The notes: a model not told the origin generated them from the letters alone. Shown: positions 37,621-46,235, counted from the first letter of the stretch. The stretch: 53,075 nt of DNA from Pseudomonadota bacterium (GCA_018242045.1 JAFECR010000010.1:38244-91318); one strand, 5' to 3'. Translations and numbers: made by a program.

Positions 37621-38091
37621 ATGTCAATGAAGAAAAAAACGATGCTTAAATCAAAAATGGCAGTAAAAAGCGCTTCTAAACGAGCTCAAAAAGAAACGGT
37701 AGCCAAAAAAGCTAGAGCATCAGCTAAAGTACTAAAAGCCGCTATTAAAGCAGCTCCTGCTTTACCAAACAAAGCAATCAGCCAAAAACAAACAAAATCG
37801 CAAATTTATGCTGAAATTGCAGAAATTGCCAAAGTTAGCAAGCACGATGCAAAAAATATCCTTGCTGCGATCAGAAATCTTGTTGAACGTCATGTAAAAA
37901 CAAAAGGATCTGGTGAAATCGTTATCCCTGATCTTGGCATTAAAGTTCGTCGAGTACAGAAAAAAGCGACAAAAGCCAGAATGGGCCGCAACCCCTTCAC
38001 CGGCGAAGAAATTCAAATTCCAGCAAAGCCTGCTAGAAAATCGGTTAAAGTTTCTGCAATGAAAACATTGAAAGCATTAATCGAAGAATAG
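37621..38091 (+). CDS. HU-family DNA-binding protein with a basic N-terminal tail
   Basis: Residues about 58-156 form an HU/IHF domain, with the arm signature GRNPFTGEEIQIPAKPARKS. The first 57 residues are a Lys/Ala/Ser-rich tail resembling eukaryotic histone H1 tails or bacterial Hc1/AlgP-like tails. It should bend and compact DNA in the nucleoid. AAGGAAA lies 6 bases before the ATG. The gene is monocistronic, with a strong terminator. Standard HU (about 90 residues) lacks the tail, so this is a specialised paralogue. Confidence 0.88.
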   Translation: MSMKKKTMLKSKMAVKSASKRAQKETVAKKARASAKVLKAAIKAAPALPNKAISQKQTKSQIYAEIAEIAKVSKHDAKNILAAIRNLVERHVKTKGSGEIVIPDLGIKVRRVQKKATKARMGRNPFTGEEIQIPAKPARKSVKVSAMKTLKALIEE

Positions 38092-38100
38092 TCTTTTTTA

Positions 38101-38143
38101 ATGCGCAAGTTTTGTAAAGTTAACTTGCGCATTTATTTTTAAT
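38101..38143 (+). terminator. Intrinsic terminator of the HU-like gene
   Basis: ATGCGCAAGTT (38101-38111) and AACTTGCGCAT (38122-38132) form an 11-pair perfect stem with a ten-base loop, followed by TTATTTTTAATTTTTT. It starts 10 bases after the stop codon. The inverse A-tract upstream could allow use in both directions. Confidence 0.85.
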
Positions 38144-38286
38144 TTTTTCTCTTAGTTGCCTAAATCATAGCCTTTTATCACAACTTCCCATCCATTTATC
38201 GTAATTCAGTGTCTAAGCCATAGCATGCTAAAAATTTTTGGCTAAAATCCACTTACATCATTAATCAACAAGCAAGAGGAAAAATT

Positions 38287-38589
38287 ATGGCACTCAGTTC
38301 AGACAATCTCATTGAGAAGTTTGCAACGCTCCTTGAAGAAGGTGAATTTCTTGATTCAGAAGCATTTGCAGAAAGGACCATTGAAATTATTGCCTTGCTC
38401 AGTGTCGAACCCTCTTTGGATGACACAATGCAGAAAATTAATGCCAAACTCCAAGCCATGATCCAAAATTCAAATAGGACTCAAATTGAATCTATGGAAA
38501 CTGGCATGTCTGCCAAATTCTGCGCCGCAAAAGAGATAAGAGATCTGAAAAAAACTGCCTATATGAGCATTCCTGAAAATCTACATTGA
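38287..38589 (+). CDS. Small hypothetical protein
   Basis: The 100-residue product is acidic and helical in its first half (NLIEKFATLLEEGEFLDSEAF) and has one Cys. It has no signal peptide or membrane segment. AGAGGA lies 7 bases before the ATG, which supports translation. No family is recognised and no operon partner is present. Confidence 0.6.
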   Translation: MALSSDNLIEKFATLLEEGEFLDSEAFAERTIEIIALLSVEPSLDDTMQKINAKLQAMIQNSNRTQIESMETGMSAKFCAAKEIRDLKKTAYMSIPENLH

Positions 38590-38904
38590 AAGACAAACTA
38601 ACCTAAGTTGCCGCCCAATGGTTGTTTACATTGCAATAACCCTCATATATATTGAGTGGCAACCTAGTTACTTATAGTAGTGACCAAGATGTTAAGAACA
38701 CCACATTCCTTTTTCGCTACCTCACGGTTTATGCCAAATCCCTTTGCTGGGTATCGGTATGCCATGTTTCATTGCTTAAGCCAATTATTAAAAAATAAGC
38801 GCTTAGTCAATGCCCCTGATTTTACACATCAAAATACAAAGCCAATTCCCACCGAATCCTGCTAAAGCCAATAACTTATCCGCGTATTTAGCGAAGCTAA
38901 AGGC
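38590..38904. other. Intergenic region with a weak possible small ORF
   Basis: This 315-base stretch separates the small hypothetical gene from ubiX. An open frame from ATG 38689 (or GTG 38680) to 38865 would encode about 58 residues, but it has no ribosome site and no recognisable content. TTGCC (near 38609) and GGCAA (near 38657) could pair over a long loop. Nothing else is seen. Confidence 0.35.
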
Positions 38905-39510
38905 CTATTCTTTACCCCATTTATGGCTAAGATTATGCGCTACGCCTATTTGATCTAAAATGCGCGCCACCACAAAGTCTATTAGGTCTTCTTTGGACTG
39001 AGGGTTAAAATAAAACCCAGGACTGGCTGGCATAATGCACACGCCAAGCCTCGCAAGACTCAGCATATGCTCAATATGAATGGCGCTCAGCGGCATCTCG
39101 CGGATCACCAAAATAAGCTTACCTTGCTCTTTAAGCACCACATCAGCGGCACGTTCCAAAAGATTATCACTTGCCCCAAGGGCAATGGCAGAAAGACATC
39201 CTGTGCTACAAGGGCAAACAATCATGGTTTTAGGCGCCCCGCTACCACTGGCTAAGGGGGAATACCAATTATCTTTGCTATATACCTTGATTTGATCTGG
39301 AGAAGAAGCAAAGCGCGTTGTGAAGAACTGCGCTATTTTTTGAGGATTGGCTGGCAGTTTTATGTCAGTTTCATCGCTTATAACCATCAGCCCCGCCGTC
39401 GAAAAAACTAAAGAAACTTCAACCTTCGCATGCACTAACAACTCAAGCAGCCGTATCCCATAAGCCGCTCCTGAAGCCCCTGAGAAAGCTAAAGTAACCT
39501 CCTGCTTCAT
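38905..39510 (-). CDS. ubiX: Flavin prenyltransferase UbiX
   Basis: UbiX makes prenylated FMN, the cofactor of the UbiD decarboxylase in ubiquinone synthesis. The N-terminus VTLAFSGASGAAYGIRLLELL is the flavin-binding signature, and VIREMPLSAIHIEHM with the C-terminal segment complete the family pattern. The length of 201 is normal. It overlaps mpl by four bases. ubiD is not in the window. Confidence 0.95.
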   Translation of the reverse strand: MKQEVTLAFSGASGAAYGIRLLELLVHAKVEVSLVFSTAGLMVISDETDIKLPANPQKIAQFFTTRFASSPDQIKVYSKDNWYSPLASGSGAPKTMIVCPCSTGCLSAIALGASDNLLERAADVVLKEQGKLILVIREMPLSAIHIEHMLSLARLGVCIMPASPGFYFNPQSKEDLIDFVVARILDQIGVAHNLSHKWGKE

Positions 39511-40871
39511 AATGCCATTTCGGTCTGGCCTAAGGCCTTGAGTAAGCGTTGATGGAAATTATCAAATCCGCCATTGCTCATCACTAAAACATGATCTTGA
39601 TTGCCCACCTTGGTAACCAAGTTATCGATAATCTGTTGGGTATCTTGGGCAACAAAGAGATCCTGCAACGGAGAAAGTGTTTCTTTTACATTCCAAATAA
39701 CTTTAGGAGATTGATAAACATATACAGCATCTGCTTCAAGCAATGCCGCCGGTAATTCATGTTTATGAGATCCCATGCACATTGTATTGGAACGTATATC
39801 GATAACGGCGATAAGACGCTTATTGCCGATATTGGCTCTTAAACCAGCAATGGTGGTCGATATAGCGGTAGGATGATGCGCAAAATCATCATAGACTGTC
39901 ACGCCATTCACTTGCCCTTTTACTTCTAAACGCCTTTTAACCGACTTAAATTCACCAAGGGCCTCGATGGCAAGACTCGGCACGATGCCTGCATGCACAC
40001 AAGCTGCGATTGCCGCAAGCGCATTATTAACATTGTGCTCACCAATCAATTCCCAAGCAACGGTTCCTTGTATCTTCCCTTGATAAACCACATCAAATTC
40101 ACTGCCATCATTTTCTTTTAAAATAGCTTGCCATTCACCTTGGGTACCAAAGGAGATGATTTGGCTCCAGCACCCCATTTTTAGCACTTCTTGTAAAGCA
40201 TGATCTTGTTTAGGAACAATCAAGCCACCTTTACTGGGGATGGTGCGGACCAAGTGATGAAATTGCCTTTTGATCTCATCCAAGTTATTGAAAATATCGG
40301 CATGATCGAATTCAAGATTATTTAAAACACAGGTTTTAGGATGATAATGCACAAATTTTGAGCGCTTATCGAAAAATGCACAGTCATATTCATCTGCTTC
40401 TACCACAAAGTAAGGATCTTGTCCCCACTTTGCTGAAACACCAAAATTGGTTGGCACGCCGCCAATCAAAAACCCTGGATTAAATCCGGCATAGGTTAAA
40501 ATCCAAGCCACCATCGCTGAAGTCGTGGTTTTACCATGAGTCCCTGCAATAGCAATTACCCATCTGTCTCTTAATAGGTTTTCGGCTAACCACTGAGGGC
40601 CGGACTGGTAGTTCAGACCTTCATCTAATGTATATTCAACGGCATCAATCCCTCTTCTTAAAGCATTACCTATCACAACCACATCTGGTGCAGGTTTTAA
40701 ATGTTCTCGTTTATATCCTTCTTGAAGTGTGATCCCTAAACTTTCTAGTTGCGTACTCATCGGGGGGTAAACATTTTCATCAGAACCTGAGACTTTAAAA
40801 CCGCGTTCGGCCGCAAGACAAGCAATGCCGCCCATAAAAGTGCCACAGATCCCTAATATATGTAGATGCAT
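39507..40871 (-). CDS. mpl: UDP-MurNAc:L-Ala-gamma-D-Glu-meso-DAP ligase
   Basis: Mpl reattaches recycled tripeptide to UDP-MurNAc. The N-terminal HILGICGTFMGGIACLA is the Mpl Rossmann motif, the ATP loop is GTHGKTTTSAMVAW near residue 113, and the Mur ligase central and C-terminal domains follow. A strong AAGGAG site precedes the ATG. It recycles fragments freed by wall enzymes such as the MltB encoded at 28807. Confidence 0.96.
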   Translation of the reverse strand: MHLHILGICGTFMGGIACLAAERGFKVSGSDENVYPPMSTQLESLGITLQEGYKREHLKPAPDVVVIGNALRRGIDAVEYTLDEGLNYQSGPQWLAENLLRDRWVIAIAGTHGKTTTSAMVAWILTYAGFNPGFLIGGVPTNFGVSAKWGQDPYFVVEADEYDCAFFDKRSKFVHYHPKTCVLNNLEFDHADIFNNLDEIKRQFHHLVRTIPSKGGLIVPKQDHALQEVLKMGCWSQIISFGTQGEWQAILKENDGSEFDVVYQGKIQGTVAWELIGEHNVNNALAAIAACVHAGIVPSLAIEALGEFKSVKRRLEVKGQVNGVTVYDDFAHHPTAISTTIAGLRANIGNKRLIAVIDIRSNTMCMGSHKHELPAALLEADAVYVYQSPKVIWNVKETLSPLQDLFVAQDTQQIIDNLVTKVGNQDHVLVMSNGGFDNFHQRLLKALGQTEMAL

Positions 40872-40881
40872 TTCTATCTCC

Positions 40882-41421
40882 TTAAGATGATGGTATCGCT
40901 TCAGCTAAATAAGGGCCCAAAATAAATTGGATAGGCAAAGAAGAAAGAACCAAAATACCAAATGTGAGAAGCAGCGCACTCACCATTTTTATTTCACAGG
41001 AATGTCGTACAATAAAAGCTTTAATAACCACATTCCAGGTAAAAAAGCCAAGTTGTAAAATAATTTGAACCCCTTTCATCGCTTGAATGCTTTCTGGTGT
41101 AATGATTAATATAATTTTTAGCAAAGCAGCTAGCAAAATTTCTGTACCAAACCATGCCATCAATACTTTTGGCAAACGGGAAACCATTTTGCGTCGTGCT
41201 AAAAGAAAATAAATAAGGGTAACAAGTAAAACCAACGATAAACTTGTTGCTAGCAAGACTTCACTTAAGGGAATACCCTTTAACTGAAGCAGGGTAAAGA
41301 CGTTAAGCCCCGTACCAATACTCACCAAAATAACCAATATCACGAGAGAGTAGGGTAATTCTGCTGGGCTGGCGCGCAGCAAACATAAATTAAAAAGATT
41401 TCTTAAGACTTGATATATCAT
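40882..41421 (-). CDS. Polytopic membrane protein of unknown function
   Basis: The 179-residue protein has five hydrophobic segments and little else. It begins MIYQVLRNLFNLCLLRASPAELPYS, in which an amphipathic N-terminus is followed by a P-x-E-L-P-Y-S motif. It is 10 bases upstream of mpl and probably shares its transcript. No family is recognised with confidence; Yip1-like topology is possible. Confidence 0.68.
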   Translation of the reverse strand: MIYQVLRNLFNLCLLRASPAELPYSLVILVILVSIGTGLNVFTLLQLKGIPLSEVLLATSLSLVLLVTLIYFLLARRKMVSRLPKVLMAWFGTEILLAALLKIILIITPESIQAMKGVQIILQLGFFTWNVVIKAFIVRHSCEIKMVSALLLTFGILVLSSLPIQFILGPYLAEAIPSS

Positions 41422-41515
41422 TTTAAAAATTTAGCCCATTAACTAATTGGTACTAGCATTTCTTAATCAAAAATTGTAACCTGCTAACGCATAAATTCTA
41501 GACATAGGTGAATAC

Positions 41516-42781
41516 ATGGCTCCCAAAAATGCATTTTACGCCCAATCTGGCGGTGTGACAGCCGTTATTAATGCTTCTGCTTGCGGCGTTCTGGAAACAG
41601 CGCGCTTACATCCCCACAAAATTGGAAAAGTCTTTGCCGGTAAAAATGGCATTCTTGGCGCATTAAATGAAGAACTCATTGATACCTCGCTTCTCTCTGG
41701 GGCATCCATCGCCCAATTACGCCACACACCTGCAGGTGCATTTGGCTCTTGTCGCTATAAACTAAAAGGTCTTCATGAAAACCGCGCTGAATATGAAAGA
41801 CTTATCGCGGTTTTTGAAGCCCACAATATTGGCTATTTTTTCTATAATGGCGGCGGAGACTCTCAAGATACAGCCAACAAAGTGTCTCAAATAAGTCAAG
41901 AAATCGGTTATCCTATCACGTGCATCGGGATCCCCAAAACAGTTGATAACGATCTCCCATTTACAGACAATTGCCCTGGATTTGGTTCAGTAGCTAAATA
42001 TGTCGCTATCTCAACTTTAGAAGCAAGCTTAGATGTGGCGTCCATGGCAGCAACTTCCACCAAAGTATTTATTTTAGAAGTGATGGGACGTCATGCCGGC
42101 TGGATAGCTGCAGCAGGCGCCTTAGCGCAAGAACGTGCCAACGGCGCACCTCATATTATTCTGTTTCCTGAAATTCCTTTTCAACAAGCCAACTTCTTGC
42201 AAAAAGTACAAACTACTGTAAAAACACAAGGCTACTGTGTCATTGTTGTTTCTGAAGGTGCGCAACACCCTGATGGCAAATTTTTAGCCCAATCTGGCTT
42301 AAAAGATGCTTTTGGTCATGCCCAACTAGGCGGAGTCGCTCCTTATCTTGCTCAAATGTTAAAAACAGAATTAGGCCTGAAAAACCATTGGGCTGTTGCA
42401 GATTACTTACAAAGAGCCGCGCGACATATTGCTTCTCAAACCGATGTGGATCAAGCCTATGCACTTGGAAAGAGTGCCGTTGAATTTGCCTTAAGCGGTA
42501 AAAATGCCGTCATGCCGATTGTGGTTCGTGATAGTGACAGCCCTTATCGCTGGCACATTGAAGAAGTGGCTTTATCCAAAGTGGCCAACGTGGAAAAAAC
42601 GCTGCCACGACATTATATTAGCGAAGATGGTTATGGGATCACACCAGCTTGTCGCGCCTATCTTGAACCATTAATCAGCGGAGAAGCTTACCCACCTTAC
42701 GATAAAGGATTGCCACAATACATCACCTTGTCTCTTGAAACTGTGGCTAAAAAATTAAAGGGATCATTTGCGATTGCATAA
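41516..42781 (+). CDS. Pyrophosphate-dependent 6-phosphofructokinase
   Basis: The 421-residue enzyme should convert fructose 6-phosphate and pyrophosphate reversibly to fructose 1,6-bisphosphate. The substrate loop is PKTVDNDL, the form with Lys that marks PPi users. The nucleotide-loop motif is GGGDSQDT instead of the GGDGS of ATP-PFK, so an Asp occupies the place where ATP enzymes have Gly. MGRHAGWIAA is also typical. AGGTGA lies 5 bases before the ATG. The FMN reductase gene follows by 9 bases. Confidence 0.92.
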   Translation: MAPKNAFYAQSGGVTAVINASACGVLETARLHPHKIGKVFAGKNGILGALNEELIDTSLLSGASIAQLRHTPAGAFGSCRYKLKGLHENRAEYERLIAVFEAHNIGYFFYNGGGDSQDTANKVSQISQEIGYPITCIGIPKTVDNDLPFTDNCPGFGSVAKYVAISTLEASLDVASMAATSTKVFILEVMGRHAGWIAAAGALAQERANGAPHIILFPEIPFQQANFLQKVQTTVKTQGYCVIVVSEGAQHPDGKFLAQSGLKDAFGHAQLGGVAPYLAQMLKTELGLKNHWAVADYLQRAARHIASQTDVDQAYALGKSAVEFALSGKNAVMPIVVRDSDSPYRWHIEEVALSKVANVEKTLPRHYISEDGYGITPACRAYLEPLISGEAYPPYDKGLPQYITLSLETVAKKLKGSFAIA

Positions 42782-42790
42782 GGAAATAGC

Positions 42791-43360
42791 ATGTTAAAAA
42801 TCGCCGTTATCATTGGCAGTTTAAGAAAAGAGTCATTCAACCGAAAATTGGCGATGGCATTAGACAAACTCAGCCATCCCACGTTAACGCTTTTTTATCC
42901 AAAGGTCGACGATATTCCGCTTTATAACCAAGAATTCGATAATAATTTACCGAATGAAGTGGTTCGATTCAAAAAAGAGATAGCGGATGCCGACGGGGTC
43001 CTGATTGTCACTCCTGAATATAATCGATCTATCCCTGGCTTTTTAAAAAACCTTATCGATTGGGGCACCAGACCTTATGGCCAAAATGTATGGGCAAGAA
43101 AACCTTTAGCAGCGCTTGGCACAAGCCCGGGCGTCATTGGTACAGCCGTTGCGCAATCACATTTGCGCAGCATTATGGTTGCGATTGATGCCGTGATGTT
43201 TGGCTTGCCAGAAATTTATCTGGTTTATAAAGACGATCTGATTAATGATCAATTTGAATTTACGCAGGAAAGCACACGCAAACTTATGCAAAGCTTTCTA
43301 GATCAATTTGCTAAACGTACTGAAGATTATAGTTATTCTTTGCAGAGTGATATAGGCTAA
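42791..43360 (+). CDS. NAD(P)H-dependent FMN reductase / quinone reductase-like flavoprotein
   Basis: This 189-residue flavodoxin-fold protein has the FMN phosphate loop GSLRKESFNRKLA and the motif VTPEYNRSIPGFLKNLIDW, as in the YieF/ChrR and azoreductase-like families. It should reduce quinones or other small electrophiles with NAD(P)H. AAGGAA precedes the ATG. The gene follows PPi-PFK at 9 bases, but the link between the two is unclear. Confidence 0.9.
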   Translation: MLKIAVIIGSLRKESFNRKLAMALDKLSHPTLTLFYPKVDDIPLYNQEFDNNLPNEVVRFKKEIADADGVLIVTPEYNRSIPGFLKNLIDWGTRPYGQNVWARKPLAALGTSPGVIGTAVAQSHLRSIMVAIDAVMFGLPEIYLVYKDDLINDQFEFTQESTRKLMQSFLDQFAKRTEDYSYSLQSDIG

Positions 43361-43365
43361 CAAGC

Positions 43366-43386
43366 GGGGATTGCTGCATAATCCCC
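43366..43386. other. Stem-loop after the FMN reductase gene
   Basis: GGGGATT and AATCCCC form a seven-pair perfect stem with a GCTGCAT loop, 5 bases after the stop codon. No T-run follows, so it may be a factor-dependent stop or a 3' stabilising hairpin rather than a classic terminator. Confidence 0.45.
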
Positions 43387-43520
43387 ATAAAACACTTACA
43401 GATCTTCGTGCAATTGCACCCATCATCAATTAAATTCTCTTTAATAGATCCTTTAATAAAACTTGGCTTTCAAACTTAAAAAAAGTAAAATGAATTTTAA
43501 TTTTTTTGGAAGATAAGTAA

Positions 43521-44519
43521 ATGAGTACCACTGGCTCTAATGATGACAAAATACGCCCCAAAATATGTCAAAAAACGCATGTGACTGAGACAGCTATAGA
43601 TAGCCATCAGAAACAAATACTTGAAACGCAAACAAGAGCACTGCTTTCACAAGCACAAGCTAGTATGCGATCACAAATTATTCAGCAGCAAGCACAAATT
43701 AATCTAACTCAGCCACCTCTTCGGCAAGTGCAAGTATTCAGGCAACCACCTCCTCAGCCAGTGCAGCAATTTCCAGTACAATTACTTCAGCAAATATCCA
43801 CTCAATCACTAAGGCCAGTTCAGCAAATACCGGTACAACCGCTTCAGCAAATACCCGTACAACCGCTTCAGCAAATACCCGTACAACCGCTTCAGCAAAT
43901 ACCGCTACAACAACTCCCAGAACAACCACTTCAGCAAATAGCTGAGGATCCACAATCTCGTATTGAAGCGGCCAAGAAATGGTATCAAGCTGGTATTTTA
44001 CATCTCGCCGCAGTACCGCAAAATTTTAAAGCTGCCTTAATCGCATTTAAAACAGCACAAATGTTTGATAATACTTTACCACTGGCAGAGTATATTAAGT
44101 CGTTAGAACAGTATTGTGCTGGTTACGAAGAAGGTAAAAAACAAGCCGAGCTTGAAGTTAATCAATTACAATTAAAAATTGCACAACTCGAAAAAAATGC
44201 AAAAGAAAGTGAACAAAAAACAGCTAAATTAGAGGCGAAAATTGCACAACTCGAAAAAAATGCAAAAGAAAGCAAACAAAAAACAGCTGTGGCTAAAATA
44301 GCAGAAAAAGAGCAAACTGCTGATTCATTATTAGAGCGTCTTGATAAAACCAAAAACGAAATCGAAATTACACCACCAGCGCAAGAAATTGTTGAGGTAT
44401 CACAAACTGATAAAAATCCTGCTATTATTTATAATTTCGATTATAGTCCTAAAAACAATGCTTATAATGATGAGGAACTAGAGCAAATATTTAATCCACA
44501 AATTGGTTATTTATCATAA
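43521..44519 (+). CDS. Gln/Pro-rich tandem-repeat and coiled-coil protein, putative effector
   Basis: The 332-residue protein has no known family. Residues about 70-140 are Gln/Pro-rich, with an eight-residue repeat PLQQIPVQ in tandem (about 98-135). Residues about 152-205 resemble a helical hairpin (KKWYQAGILHLAAVPQNFKA). A coiled coil at about 210-265 contains a 21-residue duplication (KIAQLEKNAKES, twice). There is no signal peptide. The repeats imply recent expansion by slippage. Cytosolic structural protein or secreted effector are both possible. Confidence 0.78.
   Translation: MSTTGSNDDKIRPKICQKTHVTETAIDSHQKQILETQTRALLSQAQASMRSQIIQQQAQINLTQPPLRQVQVFRQPPPQPVQQFPVQLLQQISTQSLRPVQQIPVQPLQQIPVQPLQQIPVQPLQQIPLQQLPEQPLQQIAEDPQSRIEAAKKWYQAGILHLAAVPQNFKAALIAFKTAQMFDNTLPLAEYIKSLEQYCAGYEEGKKQAELEVNQLQLKIAQLEKNAKESEQKTAKLEAKIAQLEKNAKESKQKTAVAKIAEKEQTADSLLERLDKTKNEIEITPPAQEIVEVSQTDKNPAIIYNFDYSPKNNAYNDEELEQIFNPQIGYLS
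43822..43920 (+). repeat. 24-base in-frame tandem repeat
   Basis: About four units of a 24-base repeat (CAGCAAATACCCGTACAACC plus GCTT) encode QQIPVQPL in tandem within the gene at 43521. Units differ at few positions, which indicates recent duplication. The number of units may vary between strains. Confidence 0.8.
44175..44288 (+). repeat. 63-base in-frame duplication in a coiled coil
   Basis: The segment beginning AAAATTGCACAACTCGAAAA at 44175 recurs at 44238, nearly identical for about 50 bases. It encodes the duplicated coiled-coil unit KIAQLEKNAKES. The second copy differs mainly at one Glu-to-Lys codon. Confidence 0.8.
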
Positions 44520-44567
44520 CTGCCCTCATATGGGAAGTAAGCACTAGAAAAGCAAAAATTTTGGAGC

Positions 44568-44614
44568 CCCCTTGCAAAGAATTAGCAATAGGGCAATCCA
44601 GTCTTTTTGCTGCC
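44568..44614. repeat. Fragment of the TTGCGAG-type interspersed repeat
   Basis: CCCCCTTGCAAAGAATTAGC followed by AATAGGGCAATCCAGTCTTT resembles the core of copy 5 (CACCTTTGCGAGAAACGAAGCAACGCGCCAATCCAGTCTTT, positions 37437-37477). It lies between two convergent genes. No TIR ends are visible, so it is a decayed or solo core. Confidence 0.6.
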
Positions 44615-44619
44615 TGTAA

Positions 44620-46038
44620 TTAAAAATGTGATAGTTTATTTTGCTTGCAAATGACTTCTTGCGCCGCTTTGCCATCAAAAAGCTCTTTACTAAATTGAAT
44701 GACTTTGGCAGGATCACGGCTAAAGTCAGATTCCTTTTTGAATTCACCCTCAGTTCTAAAGTTCGTCGCCAAATTAATTGGTATTATAAAAAATTGTGAA
44801 GTATTAACCTGAGAGAATTGATTCAAAATTCCCAAAAGATGGCAAACGCCGTTAATTGAAACAGCGTGTTCATTGGTGTCTTTGATAGTTTCTACTATCC
44901 CTACATTTCTTCTTTCAATGCCCTCTCTAGAAATATTCCATTTATTGTCAACCGTATTCTTGTATTTATCCATACCCACCAATTTAAGGCCAAAATGTTT
45001 TTTGTTATATCTTAAAATAGCCGTATCATTGATTAAATCTTTATTTAAAATATCTTGAGGTAAAAGTTCTAGCATTAAATGACTTATATTTAGCTCTTTA
45101 ACAATAAGAAGAATTAATTTCTCAATCTGTTGGCAACGGTAATAACCATGAGCTTCTCCCAACATCACTAACAATTTTTTCCCTTGCGCAATAGCCAATT
45201 GCATGCACTTCGTAAATAAGTTGCTAAAAAATTGTTTTGCTTGCAATAAAAAAGAAGCATCATACCCAACCGATTTTTTTATTTTTCTTGCAAAATCACC
45301 TTGTTTATTAATTTTAGCAAAATCCATTACGTTAAGATGATCTGCATTTACATAATAAGGATTTGCTCCATTATTTATTAAAAAATTAAATATGGATAAC
45401 TTGTGACGCATTGCCGCGGAAAAAAGTGGCGTAGCCCCTTCTTTATCTAAAGCTTCAATATCGGCACCTCCCTTCAATAAATCACTTGCATCTGAACGAC
45501 GTTTCACTAAATGCAACGGCGTCATCCCCGACTCATCTTCGATTGAAGGATCTGCGCCAAATTTAAGAAGACTACCTACTATGTTTGAGTCTTTCTCAAG
45601 TTCATTTCGCACTGTAATATGCAGTAAACTTGCATGACTCTTTCCTTTTTGGTTAATGTTTATACCGGCATTGAGTAATACTTGAAGAAAATTCAGATCA
45701 TTGAATGAGACAGCAGAATGCATTAATTCTACGGGGCATATATTTTTAAGGGATCGTACAAGTGAAGCGCCTTCTAGTAACAATATCGCAGCAATTTTAC
45801 TGTATTTCTCGTAGACACTTGTATCAAGGGTAAATTTACCTAAATAATATTCATCAAGAACATTTCCTAAAACAAGCTCAAGAAATTTATCAAGCATGCC
45901 AGGTGTGTTTTTCCGCCGCTTGATGAGGAGCTCTATCTGTTGAAGATCACCGTTTTCAAAGACTAAACTATCTTCTTGGTCATTATTTCTCAATTTAACC
46001 GCAGGATGATCATCTTGATCAATAGGACCTCGTTTCAT
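44620..46038 (-). CDS. Ankyrin-repeat protein with a C-terminal TraB/GumN-like domain
   Basis: Residues about 95-255 hold ankyrin repeats (SLLHITVRNELE, TPLHLVKRRSDASDLL, TPLFSAAMRHKLSIFNFLI). From about 285 a different domain begins: LLVMLGEAHGYYRCQQIEKL with HLMLELLPQDI, then ERRNVGIVETIKD near 376 and INGVCHLLGIL near 396. This ordered G-E-x-H, E-L, R-N and G-x-x-H-L pattern resembles the TraB/PrgY/GumN (Tiki) superfamily, some members of which are metal-dependent proteases. The N-terminus MKRGPIDQDDHPAVKLR has a bipartite basic pattern. No signal peptide. The domain assignment comes from motif reading and is moderately certain; an effector role is inference. Confidence 0.75.
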   Translation of the reverse strand: MKRGPIDQDDHPAVKLRNNDQEDSLVFENGDLQQIELLIKRRKNTPGMLDKFLELVLGNVLDEYYLGKFTLDTSVYEKYSKIAAILLLEGASLVRSLKNICPVELMHSAVSFNDLNFLQVLLNAGININQKGKSHASLLHITVRNELEKDSNIVGSLLKFGADPSIEDESGMTPLHLVKRRSDASDLLKGGADIEALDKEGATPLFSAAMRHKLSIFNFLINNGANPYYVNADHLNVMDFAKINKQGDFARKIKKSVGYDASFLLQAKQFFSNLFTKCMQLAIAQGKKLLVMLGEAHGYYRCQQIEKLILLIVKELNISHLMLELLPQDILNKDLINDTAILRYNKKHFGLKLVGMDKYKNTVDNKWNISREGIERRNVGIVETIKDTNEHAVSINGVCHLLGILNQFSQVNTSQFFIIPINLATNFRTEGEFKKESDFSRDPAKVIQFSKELFDGKAAQEVICKQNKLSHF

Positions 46039-46136
46039 AAAATTGCTCTTATCTCAAATACCTTAATTTTATCTAAAGACATTAAAAATAAGTAACAAAA
46101 ATAGATAGAGTGTGAAAATTTACTGACGAAATCTTA

Positions 46137-46232
46137 TGCTCGGATCAGTTTTAGAATTTAGACAAGGTGCCAAACGAACGGATCCCCAGGGTGAGTAAGC
46201 ATAGCAACAATGCCTAAATTTAAAATGGTGGG
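46137..46232. repeat. Interspersed repeat copy 7, shortened
   Basis: CAGTTTTAGAATTTAGACAA starts the element and CCTAAATTTAAAATGGTGGG ends it. GGTGCCAAACGAACGGATCC and CCCAGGGTGAGTAAGC match the interior of copies 1 and 3, but the CTGGGG half of the internal pair is missing. It ends 3 bases from the stop codon of the gene at 46236. Confidence 0.7.
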
Positions 46233-46235
46233 ATC

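Noticed and set aside
38680..38865. Possible small protein of about 58-61 residues
   Set aside because: There is no ribosome site, only a weak GTG or ATG start, and no recognisable composition or neighbour support; left as part of an intergenic entry.
43822..43920. Regular short repeats that could suggest a CRISPR array
   Set aside because: The units are contiguous, without spacers, keep the reading frame and encode QQIPVQPL. They are protein tandem repeats.
44544..44747. Short minus-strand frame overlapping the end of the ankyrin/TraB-like gene
   Set aside because: It runs out of frame over the real gene end and through a repeat fragment; there is no independent support.
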